Shown here one piece after another: positions 9,575 to 20,086 of a DNA stretch of 64,000 nucleotides (the stretch's first letter is position 1; the number at the start of each line of letters is the position of its first letter). The stretch lies in NCBI GenBank assembly GCA_003116975.1, contig BGKB01000025.1, forward strand, positions 372,001 through 436,000, read 5' to 3'. The translations under genes were made by a program, and so were the position numbers. This DNA comes from Aurantiochytrium sp. KH105 (lineage: Eukaryota; Sar; Bigyra; Thraustochytrida; Thraustochytriidae). A model generated the notes under the pieces. That model was not told the origin of the DNA and did not search any database. It saw nothing but the letters and a program-made list of their open reading frames with translations.

Positions 9575-11458
9575 CTAAAGCTTGCCCTCACTCTCACCCA
9601 TGGCGACTACAGCTTGCATCTCCTGAAGAGCGGCTTCCATGTTCGCAGTGAAACGTGTGGCCCACTTCTGCTCGGGGTGACGAGAGGATACAGTGAAGCG
9701 GAGCTTGTCGTTCTGCACAGAGTAGCCGATGCCAAGACCATGAGGCACAACCTCGCCAAAGCCCCAGCCGTCCATGAACTCACCGCCAAGACCCGAGGTC
9801 GACAATGCCCAGGTGGAAGAGCGCGCGTAGCCCGCGTCCGAGTAAAGCTCGGCGCTCTCACCGTCGCGCATCATCATCTTGAGTCCGAGAAGATGACGAT
9901 CGCAACCCGTGCCGGCGCTAGCCTTTTTCGTGTACGCCGAGTGCGCAGAGGTGGCAGATCGCAAAAGCTCGAGGCAGCGCTTCGCAGGGACGCCTCCAGA
10001 GGTCATGGCCTGGCAAAAGGCAACCGACTCGTTCGTAACGGATCGGGTCACCTCGGTGCGGCCGTGCATGTATGTGCGCGTCTGCGTGGACTCGTAGGTA
10101 CCTCGGCAGCATCCAAAGGTCTTGTAGTAGGCATACTGGATGGCCACCTGCGCAAAGGCATCCGGTGAGGTCTTAAAGGTCTTGATCTTGTTCTTGCCGT
10201 ATCCATGAAACATGCACACAGAGAGCTCCTTGCTCGCGAGCATGGCATCAAAGGTGGCCTCGGCCTCCTGAATGGCGGCCTTTGCGCTCTGCGAGAGCTG
10301 GAAGAGCACGGGCTCCGGCTCGGGTAGGAGCGAGTTGGAAAAGTTGGCGCCGCTCACGACCTCTGGTGGGTCGGCAAAGACCTTGTCAAGGCAGTAGTTG
10401 ACGAGACGCGTTGTGGTCATGCCATCCATCATGGCGTGCTCGCCGACGTAGCCACCCTTACCGTTCTCGAAAAAGACGAACTGCATCGACTTGTCCCAGA
10501 AGCGGTTGCGGCCGTTGCCTGCAAGGAGGGATAGGCCAGTCTCCTCGCGCGTGGTCGGGCTCCAGTCTTCAAGGTTGACGCAGAGGATCGAGGACTCGAT
10601 ACGCTCAAGGCTGGCAGCGTTGAGACGGCCGTCGGCCTCGGCGCCGAGCTCTGTCAGCAGAAGTCGCTTGGCGGCCCACTTGTCGCGGTCCTCGGCCGTG
10701 AGCACGCCAACCGGGTAGTAGTCCGTGCCCTCGCGGTCCGCCATGCGCTTGACACGCTCCAGCTGGTAGTGCAAGTCATCGACGCTGAGGCCCTGGACGT
10801 CAAAGGTGTAAAAGCGGTTCTTGCGCATCACAACAATGTGGTTGTAGACATCGGGGGCGTAGGTGCGCACAAAGTCCATGCCGTCCTCGCCGGGCATGCG
10901 CGAGGCGTTGAACATGTACTTGTACTGGGAGTTGGACCATGCCTTCTTCTTGCCCATGTCGGGTGTCAGTCTGCCGCTGACGAGCTCGTCGCGAAAGGCG
11001 AGGGCGTGGTACACGAAGCGCGCGGCGCGGCGCGTCTGCGAGGCCATGCCGCTGGCGAGCTCGTCCTTGAACTGCAGGTAGTAGGTGACGTTCCACACGA
11101 TGCTGTCGCGGTAGCCGAGGTAGGCTGCCTCGTTCCACATTTTGATGAACCAAGAGCTGCCTTTGCGCTCCTCGGCGAGGGCCTGGAGGCGCTTTTGGAG
11201 CTCTTGCGCGAGGCCGCCCTCCTTGGCGAATTCGCGGACCTTGCGCTCCGTCTCGCGGTACTCGGCCTCGGTCACATGGGGCTTGACGCTCTGCAGAAAG
11301 AGCTCAAAGGTGTGCTCCAGCTCCGGCAGCGGCAGCGGGTCCACCTCGCCCTGCTTGGCGTACAGCGTCTGCGACGCGGGCTCCATGTCCTTGGACTCCG
11401 CGAAGTCCGCGCCATGGTCCCTGAACAGCGCCTTCTCGTACCCGGCCACCTTGGACAT
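9575..11458 (-). CDS. Carnitine O-acyltransferase
   Basis: This enzyme moves acyl groups between CoA and carnitine, shuttling acetyl or fatty acyl units among peroxisome, cytosol and mitochondrion. The 627-residue product shows the choline/carnitine acyltransferase fold. Catalytic His341 sits in GEHAMMDGMTT. The CoA/carnitine-binding run continues with YGKNKIKTFKTSPDAF, then ESTQTRTYMHGRTEVTRS and GCDRHLLGLKMM, all in family order. Size and His position match short-chain carnitine acetyltransferases. The C-terminus is GKL, a weak relative of the peroxisomal SKL signal, and I see no clear mitochondrial presequence. The start at 11458 was chosen because everything upstream in frame (to 12133) is repeat-derived. 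The desaturase lies upstream on the same strand. Confidence 0.93.
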   Translation of the reverse strand: MSKVAGYEKALFRDHGADFAESKDMEPASQTLYAKQGEVDPLPLPELEHTFELFLQSVKPHVTEAEYRETERKVREFAKEGGLAQELQKRLQALAEERKGSSWFIKMWNEAAYLGYRDSIVWNVTYYLQFKDELASGMASQTRRAARFVYHALAFRDELVSGRLTPDMGKKKAWSNSQYKYMFNASRMPGEDGMDFVRTYAPDVYNHIVVMRKNRFYTFDVQGLSVDDLHYQLERVKRMADREGTDYYPVGVLTAEDRDKWAAKRLLLTELGAEADGRLNAASLERIESSILCVNLEDWSPTTREETGLSLLAGNGRNRFWDKSMQFVFFENGKGGYVGEHAMMDGMTTTRLVNYCLDKVFADPPEVVSGANFSNSLLPEPEPVLFQLSQSAKAAIQEAEATFDAMLASKELSVCMFHGYGKNKIKTFKTSPDAFAQVAIQYAYYKTFGCCRGTYESTQTRTYMHGRTEVTRSVTNESVAFCQAMTSGGVPAKRCLELLRSATSAHSAYTKKASAGTGCDRHLLGLKMMMRDGESAELYSDAGYARSSTWALSTSGLGGEFMDGWGFGEVVPHGLGIGYSVQNDKLRFTVSSRHPEQKWATRFTANMEAALQEMQAVVAMGESEGKL

Positions 11459-12202
11459 CCTGCCTCGCCCGCTCCTCGCCCTCGCCCTCGCTCGCCGCTC
11501 CGCCCGCTCCGCTCCGCCCGGCTCCGCCCGCTCCGCTCCGCTCTGCCCGCCCGTCGCGCGTTGGCGCTCTGCAGCTCGCCGCGCAGCGCCGCGCCGCCGG
11601 AGCCGCAGCCGCGCTGCGATGAGTCCGCCCGCCTCTGTCCTCTCCGCCGGGACCCAGTCCGCCTCGCGCCGCTCAGCTCGGGGTGCGCGGGCCGCGGGCG
11701 CGGGACTGCTGCGCTGCAGGGCCGCGGGGCTGCGATCGGCGCGGCGCGGCGCGGCGCGGCGCGGTGCGGTGCGATGCGGGCGATCGATCGCGATGCAGAG
11801 CAGGCGGTGCGGTGCGGTGCGGTGCATCGCATTGCATTTCTTTGCATTGCATTGCATTTCTTTGCATTGCATTGCATTTCTTTGCATTGCATTCAGTGTT
11901 TTAGACAGAGGGTGCAATGCGGGCCCCGCGATTGCAGGGACCAGGCGCAGGGGTTGATGCAGACCGCGAAGGAGAGCGCGGCGGAGGAGATCATGGAGGA
12001 CGAGGAGGTCGAGGAGGACGAGGAGGCGAAGGCCGGAGAGGGGGTGGTGGGGAGGAGCTGGACCACTGCAGGAGAGCGCGGTCCCGCTGGGGGAGGGAGG
12101 ACGGCGGGCGCGAGCGAGGATGCACGCAGACAAGGAGGGCGGGAGGAAGACAAAACATGGGGTGGTGCGGCAAGTTAAGGAAGGGCTAGGAAAGGAGGCT
12201 GG
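11459..12202. other. Repeat-rich region between carnitine acyltransferase and desaturase
   Basis: This is the upstream DNA of the carnitine acyltransferase and the 3' flank of the desaturase. It is dominated by GC-rich pentamers (GCGGC, GGTGC) and a 20-bp repeat at 11831-11890, then a GAGGAC-rich purine tract at 11980-12055. Long frames cross it on both strands, but their translations are repeat products. Confidence 0.6.
11739..11893. repeat. Pentamer and 20-bp tandem repeats
   Basis: (GCGGC)n grades into (GCGGT)n and (GGTGC)n, then three exact copies of the 20-mer ATTGCATTTCTTTGCATTGC at 11831-11850, 11851-11870 and 11871-11890. The array lies about 280-435 bases upstream of the carnitine acyltransferase start. 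Confidence 0.92.
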
Positions 12203-13522
12203 CTAGTCGCGCTTGGCGTCGCCGACGGAATGGCCGACGGAGTAGAGGTTGGCAAAGGTGGTGGAGACGGCGCTCGTGTAGGGCATGTCGTAATAAGGGA
12301 GCCCGTGGCGCTTGAAGAGGGCCTCGACGCGCGGGCTGATCTCCTTGAAACGGAACTGGGGCGCCGTGGGGAAAAGGTGGTGCTCGATCTGAAAGTTGAG
12401 GTTCGACATCCACCACGTGACAAACCAGGACTTGGTGCTGATGTTCACAGTGTGGTCCGCCGCGTACTCGAGCCAATGCAGCTGATCCTCCGGGTTGCTC
12501 ACGGGCAAATGGGTGTGACTTACGGCGAACTGCAGGAAAATGTAAATGCAGCCGAGACCAAAGGCGCACAAGTACATGCCCAACGACTGCCCCGGCGTGT
12601 ATCCAAGCGCACCCATGACGCCAAACCACGCCACGTAGCGCACAGCGATCCAGACGAACTCCATCCAGCGCTTCGTGCGCATCATGTACCGGGGGTGCAA
12701 GTACAGCGTCCATCCGAGACCAATCAGAAGGCACGAAACTGGCGCAAATAGGTACGCCTGGACACGAAGCCAGAGCGCAAGCAGCGTGCCCGGTCGGACC
12801 TTGCGCACGACGCGCTCGTTGAAGGCCACCAATGGCAAGGTGTTGAGATCTACATCGTGCTCGAGCCGGTTCGGCGCCGCGTGGTGTTTGCTGTGCTGGT
12901 TTTTCCAGTAATGACCGCTCATGCCACAGCCAACGCCGTAAAAGAACTCGCACAACCGGTCGTCAAGCCAAATGACACCAGTGAACGACCCATGGCCCAT
13001 CTCATGCATTACCCAGCCGCAGCGACCCTGAGAGATGCCGCTGACGACAATGCCGAGAGCGAGCGCGAGGGGTGAAGACTGACCCATCAGCCAAAAGGAA
13101 AGCACGAAAAGAATGACAATCTCGACCACGCGGTACGTCATGTGCGGGAGCGAGGGGTCAAAGTAGCCCTCCTTGATGAGTTGCTCGCGGAATTCTGCAT
13201 AGTCTTTCGTCATGGCATCTCGCCGCGCCTGCTCCTTGGACGAAAACCGCGACTTGACCTTGCTGACATCCAGTTTGGGAAGGGACTTGAGATACTTGTC
13301 GGCCTTGCCGGACCGTTGATGGAACTCGCGGTACGCCTGCGTGGCGTCCACGCCGGCCTCACCCTCGGTCAAGAAGTCAATAATCGAGCCACCTGGGTGT
13401 CTGAAGTTTGTCACATCATACAGGACGCCTTCAATCAAAATCGCCTTTGGCTTGTTGCTCTGCGAGTTCGCGCTGGTCTGCACCCCGTTCACGGCGCTGC
13501 GGCCCTCGCTGCCCTTGCCCAT
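12203..13522 (-). CDS. Front-end delta-5 fatty acid desaturase with N-terminal cytochrome b5 domain
   Basis: The enzyme introduces the delta-5 double bond in C20 polyunsaturated fatty acids (to arachidonate and eicosapentaenoate) at the ER. The 439-residue product has a cytochrome b5 domain with HPGG at 42-45, then three histidine boxes: HEMGH 173-177, HSKHH 210-214 and QIEHH 378-382, the glutamine in box three being typical of front-end desaturases. Several transmembrane segments lie between boxes (about 130-160, 260-340). From memory the protein starts MGKGSEGRSA and tracks the Thraustochytrium delta-5 enzyme along its whole length, and has the same residue count. The start is fixed by that similarity, not by the longer open frame reaching 13918. 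It is the best taxonomic marker in the window. Confidence 0.95.
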   Translation of the reverse strand: MGKGSEGRSAVNGVQTSANSQSNKPKAILIEGVLYDVTNFRHPGGSIIDFLTEGEAGVDATQAYREFHQRSGKADKYLKSLPKLDVSKVKSRFSSKEQARRDAMTKDYAEFREQLIKEGYFDPSLPHMTYRVVEIVILFVLSFWLMGQSSPLALALGIVVSGISQGRCGWVMHEMGHGSFTGVIWLDDRLCEFFYGVGCGMSGHYWKNQHSKHHAAPNRLEHDVDLNTLPLVAFNERVVRKVRPGTLLALWLRVQAYLFAPVSCLLIGLGWTLYLHPRYMMRTKRWMEFVWIAVRYVAWFGVMGALGYTPGQSLGMYLCAFGLGCIYIFLQFAVSHTHLPVSNPEDQLHWLEYAADHTVNISTKSWFVTWWMSNLNFQIEHHLFPTAPQFRFKEISPRVEALFKRHGLPYYDMPYTSAVSTTFANLYSVGHSVGDAKRD

Positions 13523-14422
13523 GGTTAGGTCCCCGTGCGATCGACTGTCGTTCCCTCGGAAACCCCGACCTCTCCCGTCCGCCCGCTGGCCGCGTGCCTG
13601 CCTCTCTGCCCGTTTGCCGGTCCTGGAATACGTTCGGGATCTGCCTCGTCCGGGCTGCCATTCGTAGCCGCCCGCGCGCGCCCTCCGAGTGGTCGCCCTC
13701 CTTGTCCTAGTCCTACTGGTACTACGCGAGATTGTGTCTCCCGTGCGACCCTTGTCTTCTCGAGGTCCGGTTTCCCGTAGCTGGCGCCTGGGACCCCCTA
13801 GCGGTACGCGGCCCCTCGTCGTCACCACGGCGGTCTCCCGGTACTTTCGGGGCGGATTCCCCGGCCCCGTGAAACGTCTGCCGGGCCCCTTTGCAATGGC
13901 GCGGAGAAGGGGGCCCAAGCACGGCCGCTGGCTGCAGTCTGGGGGGCAGGGAGAACCTAGCGGCTTTTTAGTGTCGTGCGTCAGCGGCCTACGTCAGCAG
14001 CACCGGGTTCTCGATGTGTGTGCTCTGGGCAACGGCGAGAACGTGCAATACGTGCGACAAAAGGCGGTAATGTGGTCAAAGAGAGGACGGAAAGCGGAAA
14101 AGGAAAGGAAAGGAAAGGCGCTTCTTGAGGAAGTGATAGGCATAGCTGTTAAAGAGCGCCGTTTCAGATGACAAAGAGATCGTTGGTCTCAAGAGACACG
14201 GTTAGCTTATTCTGATAAAGAACACACGTTGGCGACCAATTCGGCGAGACGTTCTCTCACATGGAGATTGACGAATTTTATAAAAGAATGACGATGGACC
14301 AAAAAGGATAACAAACGATTCTCCTACCTTTCGAAATTTGTCAAGTTTTCCTGCAGCAGCGTGACAAAGAGAATGAAACTGATCATTTTTGTTTTTAGAA
14401 AAGGAATATGACTGACTGTCGA
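13523..14422. other. Intergenic region upstream of the desaturase
   Basis: It holds the desaturase promoter side and the 3' flank of the large membrane-protein gene. GC-rich up to about 14000, then AT-rich with an AGGAAAGG purine stretch near 14100. No frame in it resembles a known protein. Confidence 0.5.
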
Positions 14423-17400
14423 TCACACCAAAGGTGCCACGACCTTGCCCTCTGGACTATCGCCCTTGTCCTCTTGCAGCGGTGCCGCCCGACGCCGCCG
14501 CCACAAAACTGCAAGAGCAGAACCCACGATCACAAGGACAGCTCCGGTGACACCAAGTCCAATCGCGAGGGCTTGCGACGACCCAGCGCTAGAAGACGCC
14601 GTGTCCTCGTCCTGAAAGCTTCCTGGCTGCGCTTGATCACTCGGAACTGTGCGACGTAGCACGGCTTGGACCAAGTCAAGCTTGTCTGCTGCATCCTGCT
14701 GCGCCCAGCGAGACAGCGAACCTTCAGCAGCTTCTTCAAACGCATCAACAGGAAGCTCGGGCATGACAAAGGCCTTGGACATGTTGCCCGCAGCAAGCAC
14801 GCGACGACCGTCGCCGGCAATCACGGCCTCCATCATTCCGTTGCCGTACAAATCGTGAACCCCTTGAAGAACGATTCTAGCGGTCGCATTGCTCCACAGC
14901 GCTGCGGTCTCAGCATCGTCGACGTCTTCCAACACGACGGTAAGGTCATACAGCTGCGCAGAACACACGATGCTCGTGTTTGCAGTCAAGACGTCTGCGG
15001 TATCAGTGATGACCGCGTGAAGATCATCGTGAGCGCAATCAATGGGCTCGTTGAATCGAAAGGTAGCAATCGGAAACGAACTTGCTGCAGAGCGCACGTT
15101 CCGCAAGGGAGACCAGCTGACGAGACGCGGCCCCGTCGTGTCGTAGACTCCGAGGCGCCGGCTTGACCGCGCCGAGCCAGCGCCATGACCATCGAGAGCA
15201 CAGGTTGCGCGCAGCTCAAAAAGGAAACGACCTTCTTCAACCCCCGTTTCTGCGAATCCAGCCAAGGTAAGTAGGCTCGCGGGGTCGAAGGCTGATACCT
15301 CGAACCAGTCTCCGACAGGTGCGGATCCATCAAAGCGTGCCGCCCACAAAGCGACTGCGGAAGTGATCGCAGCGTTGGAAGCTGGCCCGCGATAGAACGG
15401 GAGGGAAAGCGTCGGCGAGGCCGAGGTCAATGCCCAGGTGCTTGTGGCTTCGGCGAGATCCTTATCCCAGTCAATCGTCGGGCATGTCGTCGCCCAGTTC
15501 AGCCTGAACGAGAGACTCCGCGAGATGCCCTCATCACAGGCAGAGGCAACCTGAACGACGACTGTGCTGGACACGACGCGCTCATCGAGTCGCTCGTAAA
15601 AGACGGTGACGAGCTGACTTTCACCGGCACTCATCGAAATGTCGACGGGCTGATGAAGACTTGAAGCGCCAATGCTGTAAGCGATCGTTCCCGTGGCACT
15701 CGGTGAGTCGAGCGAGATGGAGAGATCAATCGAGTCGTCAGCAATGGGCATAGACGATGTGTCGATGCGAAACGAAAAGCTTCCCTCATTCGCCGTAAGC
15801 TCGGATGCCGGAAGCTCGTCTGACGATAGAGCAATGACCTCTCGCGCATCCGTCCCAGGAATGTGAGGACAGGATGTAATGCCACCGCACACGCGAAAGA
15901 CGAATGTGCCGCTGTACGGTGATTGAAAGACTTCGAGACAGACTTCATTGCCATTACTTCCGGGGACAATGTACGAGGTCACCTTTGAGGACGAGGAATC
16001 GCCCTCGTAAGTCAACCATTCCTTGGACGTGGTTTGCACGAATGAATAAGAAGCGGACACCTCGGCCGTCACCTCGAAAGAAACGATTCCGAAATTAGCC
16101 GATCCGCCGGCAGACTCGCTTACACTGACGCCGACGCCCCACGCGTTGGAATAGGAAGTATAGTCGACGAGGCTTTCCGCTTCACTTGCCTTCTCCACAG
16201 TTAAGGAGACCGAGCCTGAGCTCAGCTGCAAGCGATTGACAGCTTCCGTTCCTGGTTCGGCATCGCCGACCAAGCCGGTGAGGTCGAATGGATTATTGAA
16301 GGCGGCAAGCCGATCTTGATCCCAGTGCTGAAGAAGATCAAGCCAGCGACTACGTTTTTCCATGGCCAGAGCGACAAGCTCTCTGGACTCGAGATTGTCC
16401 TTTTCAACTTCGATAGTCCGGTCGATCAGATCGAGGGATGTCTGGCATGCTGCACGAGAATAGTACACCAGCGACGAAACTTCATTGCCCCAGGTGATAC
16501 TTGGAACCGCAGTGATGCCACACGTGCTCTCGTTAAAGGAAACGTGCACAGCCTCCGTGATGTTCGCCACGCTGCCCATTAGATACACCATGTCTGCGTC
16601 ACTCCCTGTTTGTTCCGTCGATGTTTCCAAAGTTAAGGAGCTTGCGTTGGTCTCAACCGTGACTTCATCCTCGTACGAATCGACATCTGTCCTAAGGTAC
16701 TCAGCGGTGACTTCACGAGTACTCTCAACCTCTGCACCAAAAATCTTCGCTTTAGTATTGACAGCGATTCCTCCTTCGACACCGTTTTCGTTCTCGACAA
16801 TTGCTTGCATGCTTGACTGTACCTTGTACGACCCGTAAGTCTCAAGAACAGAAAACGAACCGAGTCCGGCTGGAGGCGAGTAGAGATACTCAAGAGGAAC
16901 GGAGTCTTCACTGGCGAAAGCTAATGTAGTGGCCTCGCGCAGAGTTTTGTCACCCAGAACGAGCGCACGGAAAGTGCTTGAAGTAGTCGTAGACCAGACG
17001 TTGGCATTCCGGATACTGAACCTGACGTGACGCACAAAGTCTTCCAGCACGTCGCCGTCGATTGGATTCTTCGGCTCGCCGGAAATGAGGTTCGCGATTG
17101 CCACGGACCTATTGATTGCGTCAAACTCAGCGATAAAGAAAGGTCCCGAGCAGGGCAAATTAGAATCACAGTTGACGTCATTTTCGGGCGACAGCTCGCT
17201 GATGACTTCGATCACCGTGTCGGGCGGAACCTCATAGCAAACCTCGTCTTTGTACGACTGTGTCGAGGTCATGACAAAGGTGACCAATCGCCCTCCCTCG
17301 ATCGCTGCATCGAATGGAGAATCTGGAGAGCAAGCGCTTGTGTCAACAAGCACTTCGCCAGATGTGACTGCGACCTCGAGCTCGGGTTCGGGCTCGTGCA

Positions 17401-20086
17401 CTGCTGTAATGTTGAGGTCGCCTGATGACATGTTAAGGCTTCGAGCTGCTGCATCGGGAAACTGATAGTCGAAACTCTCCTGCAAGACTTCAATGTCGTA
17501 TTCGGTGAGCCCCTCTTTGCCAGCAAAAACGAGGTCGAACTCATAAGCAGCTGCAGGAACTATAAATTGCGTGTCCACGTCGCTCGTTGAAAACGATAAC
17601 TCGACGTCGTCACACGTCTGCACCTTGAGAGCTAGCTCAATGTCTCCGACGTGAATGCCGCACTGTGTAGCACCGGCGCGTAGGCCTAGTGTGCGGGTGG
17701 TCACATCGCTGACAATGATACTAGAAATGTCTTCCTCGATCATAAGACCCGACGCGCTCAGGAGCTCCTCGATATCCTCGTTTGTGTCGTCCGCATTTTC
17801 AAAAGTATGATCCGTCAACGTGAACACAAGCCTCGTGACGGTATTCAATGGAACGTTCAGCGCAAACGTCCCGTTCTCGGTCGAGTATGTCTCCGCGATG
17901 GCGGCTTCTTCCGCGTCCGCGTTGGCATCAAAGGCCTCCACGCGAACGTAGGCGACATTGCACAGAGTCCCGTCAAAAGATTGTACGATTTGGCCAGAAA
18001 GAGTGCGACTCATCGTGTCCACGAGGCGAATGTTATGCTCCTGAAGAAAATTAATTCCTCTGACGGTTGCAGGCAAGGTTTCTGGCGTCGAGCAGCTTCC
18101 TACTTCCTCGCAAAGCAAGATATCGGTTGGAATGCTATTCTTGTACGCGCTCACAATAGTGATTGTCGAGTAATACTTGTCGGTTAGGTCATCGAAAAAA
18201 TCGATGGTCTTTCGCCCAAGGCCATTGGTAACGACTTGAAACTCCTCGTCGCTATCCCCGACTTTGAAGACGATGATGACCTCGTCCACCCCGGCGATCC
18301 CGCTGACGTCGTTCACGAGGAAGTTAACGCGGGCGAGAAAGCGGATCATCGTGCTGATGCACGACACTGCTTGTTCTTTCGCTGTTTCTGCGTCTGGAGA
18401 AGCGAGATCCCATGTCGAGGGCTTGTTCGGATTTGCCCAGGTAAGCTTTAAGCATGCTTTGATGTCGTCGCCAATGCTCGCTTCGGCAGCGAGGGAATCG
18501 AGAAATAGCTCTTCGACCTCACCTTTTGTGTTCTGGGCCACCGAACAGTCGCTAAAGTCGAAATTGTCCCGGCCAGCAGAGGAGTAAAATTCTGCTTTGG
18601 TGTTATTTGCCCGGAAAATCTCCAAAACGTACCCGCTGACGACCGCTTGGGGAATCATATAATTGAAGGAAGCAGTGTAATAAACGCGGAGATCAGAGTT
18701 GCTACTACCTGAAGGCGGCAAGGACTGAATCAAGGCCCACCCATCATCATGCTCAGTCTCGGTTGGTATGGCGTACTTGGAGAAATTGAAAAAGTCGAGC
18801 GGGGTTGGTTGAAAATCGAGCTCATTGAGGACTTCAGCGAGCGGGGAATCCCTGCATACATGGTGTTCACAGCCGGTGCCGCTCCGACCTTCATCTTCGC
18901 ACTTGTTGGTCTCGCTGGGGTCCAGTGGCGCTGTGAGCCCCTCAATTCCGCAAAATTTTCCTCCTGGGCAAGGCGTTGCTTCGATGTCGCAGGTGTAGCC
19001 CTTGGGGCAGGGTTCGCAGCTGTCCTTTCCATCCGCGGGATCTGAGTCGCTGACGTAGTATCCGGGAAGGCAGGTGTGGCAGTCCTTCATACCAGAATAA
19101 CGGTTCGCGTTGTCATCATCAATCGGATAAAGCACAGCCTCGGCCTCGTAGAGTTTGCACTTGGCTGTCCCAGACTCGATCGTGAAGCTAAAAACGACAC
19201 ATTCGTCTTCTTCCTGACAATAGAGACGACAGTCGTGAGGGGTCATCACCGCATCACTGTCCTCAATACGCCGGACCAGTTTGCTTGTATTCGTCCAAGC
19301 AATGCCCTGAACCATGCATCCCGGCAACTCGTACACTTCCGCGATTCTTCGCGCCAAGTCCTCCTGATCAAAGTCATTCTTGCAGTACAAGCTCCCGGTA
19401 ACGAGCGTCGAGGCTTCAGTTGAAACGGATGAACCTTGCTCAGGTGCCAAACGTGACAGCTCACAAGTCTGTGCAGCGGAGTTGTAAGCCCAGCCGAGAC
19501 ACGGCTCCAACGCTTCGGTTGCCCCCTCGTAATCCTGAGACTCATGAGCCCACTTGCAAATGTATGGAGTGTTGGTCATGTACGCGTTGAGCTTATTCGG
19601 ACGGCGGTATGCAGCCGATTCGAACTTTGCATATCGTGGGTAGGACGCAAATGATTTGTATTCGCTCGCCGTGGAACTAATAAGTGTGGGTTTCGTCAGC
19701 TTACCCCTATAGCACGGTTGCACTCTCCACCGCTCATACGACGATGAGTGGAAATTGCCGGTGTCACCTGTTCTCGATGAAGCGCAGTTTTTACCATAAC
19801 AACCAGCGTGACGAACGGTATCATCATGACCTCCTCCCCACATACGGATGCCCCGATATCTGGAGTTTTTCCAGAGGTTCATGCATTGATCATGGCAGTC
19901 AGCAGCGGAAGCCACTTCGTTGATCTCCTTGATGGGTTCCTCCGACCAATGAGGATGGCCAAGGATGGTACAGCCCGGAAAGTCGTTGATGCTCGCGCTA
20001 CGATCAGCAACCGCCTGCGTTGCACCTTGAGCGGAAGCGACGATGATCGCGAGATGGACAGCGACGAACACTATCATGGCAATCAT
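14423..20086 (-). CDS. Large type I membrane protein with apple/PAN-like and Cys-rich modules
   Basis: The single open frame encodes 1887 residues and is presumably a cell-surface or wall-associated protein. A signal peptide (MIAMIVFVAVHLAIIVASA) starts it. Residues about 30-330 hold three cysteine-patterned apple/PAN-like units, each containing a CxxxC-type pair (for example CHDQCMNLW and CRLYCQEEDECV). A short GCC2/GCC3-like cysteine-rich segment follows (CLPGYYV...CEPCPKGYTC...CPGGKFC). The next ~1400 residues are beta-rich, with a carboxypeptidase-regulatory-like fold near 690-790 (LSGQIVQSFDGTLCNVAYV) and an Ig-like unit near 1650-1750 (FRFNEPIDCAHDD). A single transmembrane helix (ALAIGLGVTGAVLVIVGSAL) precedes a short basic tail RRRR. 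I do not recognise the central part. PAN-type domains often bind carbohydrate or protein, so an adhesive role is an inference. Confidence 0.85.
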   Translation of the reverse strand: MIAMIVFVAVHLAIIVASAQGATQAVADRSASINDFPGCTILGHPHWSEEPIKEINEVASAADCHDQCMNLWKNSRYRGIRMWGGGHDDTVRHAGCYGKNCASSRTGDTGNFHSSSYERWRVQPCYRGKLTKPTLISSTASEYKSFASYPRYAKFESAAYRRPNKLNAYMTNTPYICKWAHESQDYEGATEALEPCLGWAYNSAAQTCELSRLAPEQGSSVSTEASTLVTGSLYCKNDFDQEDLARRIAEVYELPGCMVQGIAWTNTSKLVRRIEDSDAVMTPHDCRLYCQEEDECVVFSFTIESGTAKCKLYEAEAVLYPIDDDNANRYSGMKDCHTCLPGYYVSDSDPADGKDSCEPCPKGYTCDIEATPCPGGKFCGIEGLTAPLDPSETNKCEDEGRSGTGCEHHVCRDSPLAEVLNELDFQPTPLDFFNFSKYAIPTETEHDDGWALIQSLPPSGSSNSDLRVYYTASFNYMIPQAVVSGYVLEIFRANNTKAEFYSSAGRDNFDFSDCSVAQNTKGEVEELFLDSLAAEASIGDDIKACLKLTWANPNKPSTWDLASPDAETAKEQAVSCISTMIRFLARVNFLVNDVSGIAGVDEVIIVFKVGDSDEEFQVVTNGLGRKTIDFFDDLTDKYYSTITIVSAYKNSIPTDILLCEEVGSCSTPETLPATVRGINFLQEHNIRLVDTMSRTLSGQIVQSFDGTLCNVAYVRVEAFDANADAEEAAIAETYSTENGTFALNVPLNTVTRLVFTLTDHTFENADDTNEDIEELLSASGLMIEEDISSIIVSDVTTRTLGLRAGATQCGIHVGDIELALKVQTCDDVELSFSTSDVDTQFIVPAAAYEFDLVFAGKEGLTEYDIEVLQESFDYQFPDAAARSLNMSSGDLNITAVHEPEPELEVAVTSGEVLVDTSACSPDSPFDAAIEGGRLVTFVMTSTQSYKDEVCYEVPPDTVIEVISELSPENDVNCDSNLPCSGPFFIAEFDAINRSVAIANLISGEPKNPIDGDVLEDFVRHVRFSIRNANVWSTTTSSTFRALVLGDKTLREATTLAFASEDSVPLEYLYSPPAGLGSFSVLETYGSYKVQSSMQAIVENENGVEGGIAVNTKAKIFGAEVESTREVTAEYLRTDVDSYEDEVTVETNASSLTLETSTEQTGSDADMVYLMGSVANITEAVHVSFNESTCGITAVPSITWGNEVSSLVYYSRAACQTSLDLIDRTIEVEKDNLESRELVALAMEKRSRWLDLLQHWDQDRLAAFNNPFDLTGLVGDAEPGTEAVNRLQLSSGSVSLTVEKASEAESLVDYTSYSNAWGVGVSVSESAGGSANFGIVSFEVTAEVSASYSFVQTTSKEWLTYEGDSSSSKVTSYIVPGSNGNEVCLEVFQSPYSGTFVFRVCGGITSCPHIPGTDAREVIALSSDELPASELTANEGSFSFRIDTSSMPIADDSIDLSISLDSPSATGTIAYSIGASSLHQPVDISMSAGESQLVTVFYERLDERVVSSTVVVQVASACDEGISRSLSFRLNWATTCPTIDWDKDLAEATSTWALTSASPTLSLPFYRGPASNAAITSAVALWAARFDGSAPVGDWFEVSAFDPASLLTLAGFAETGVEEGRFLFELRATCALDGHGAGSARSSRRLGVYDTTGPRLVSWSPLRNVRSAASSFPIATFRFNEPIDCAHDDLHAVITDTADVLTANTSIVCSAQLYDLTVVLEDVDDAETAALWSNATARIVLQGVHDLYGNGMMEAVIAGDGRRVLAAGNMSKAFVMPELPVDAFEEAAEGSLSRWAQQDAADKLDLVQAVLRRTVPSDQAQPGSFQDEDTASSSAGSSQALAIGLGVTGAVLVIVGSALAVLWRRRRAAPLQEDKGDSPEGKVVAPLV

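Noticed and set aside
10769-12178. A 469-codon plus-strand frame opposite the carnitine acyltransferase
   Set aside because: It is antisense to confirmed coding sequence and then runs through pentamer repeats; no family similarity.
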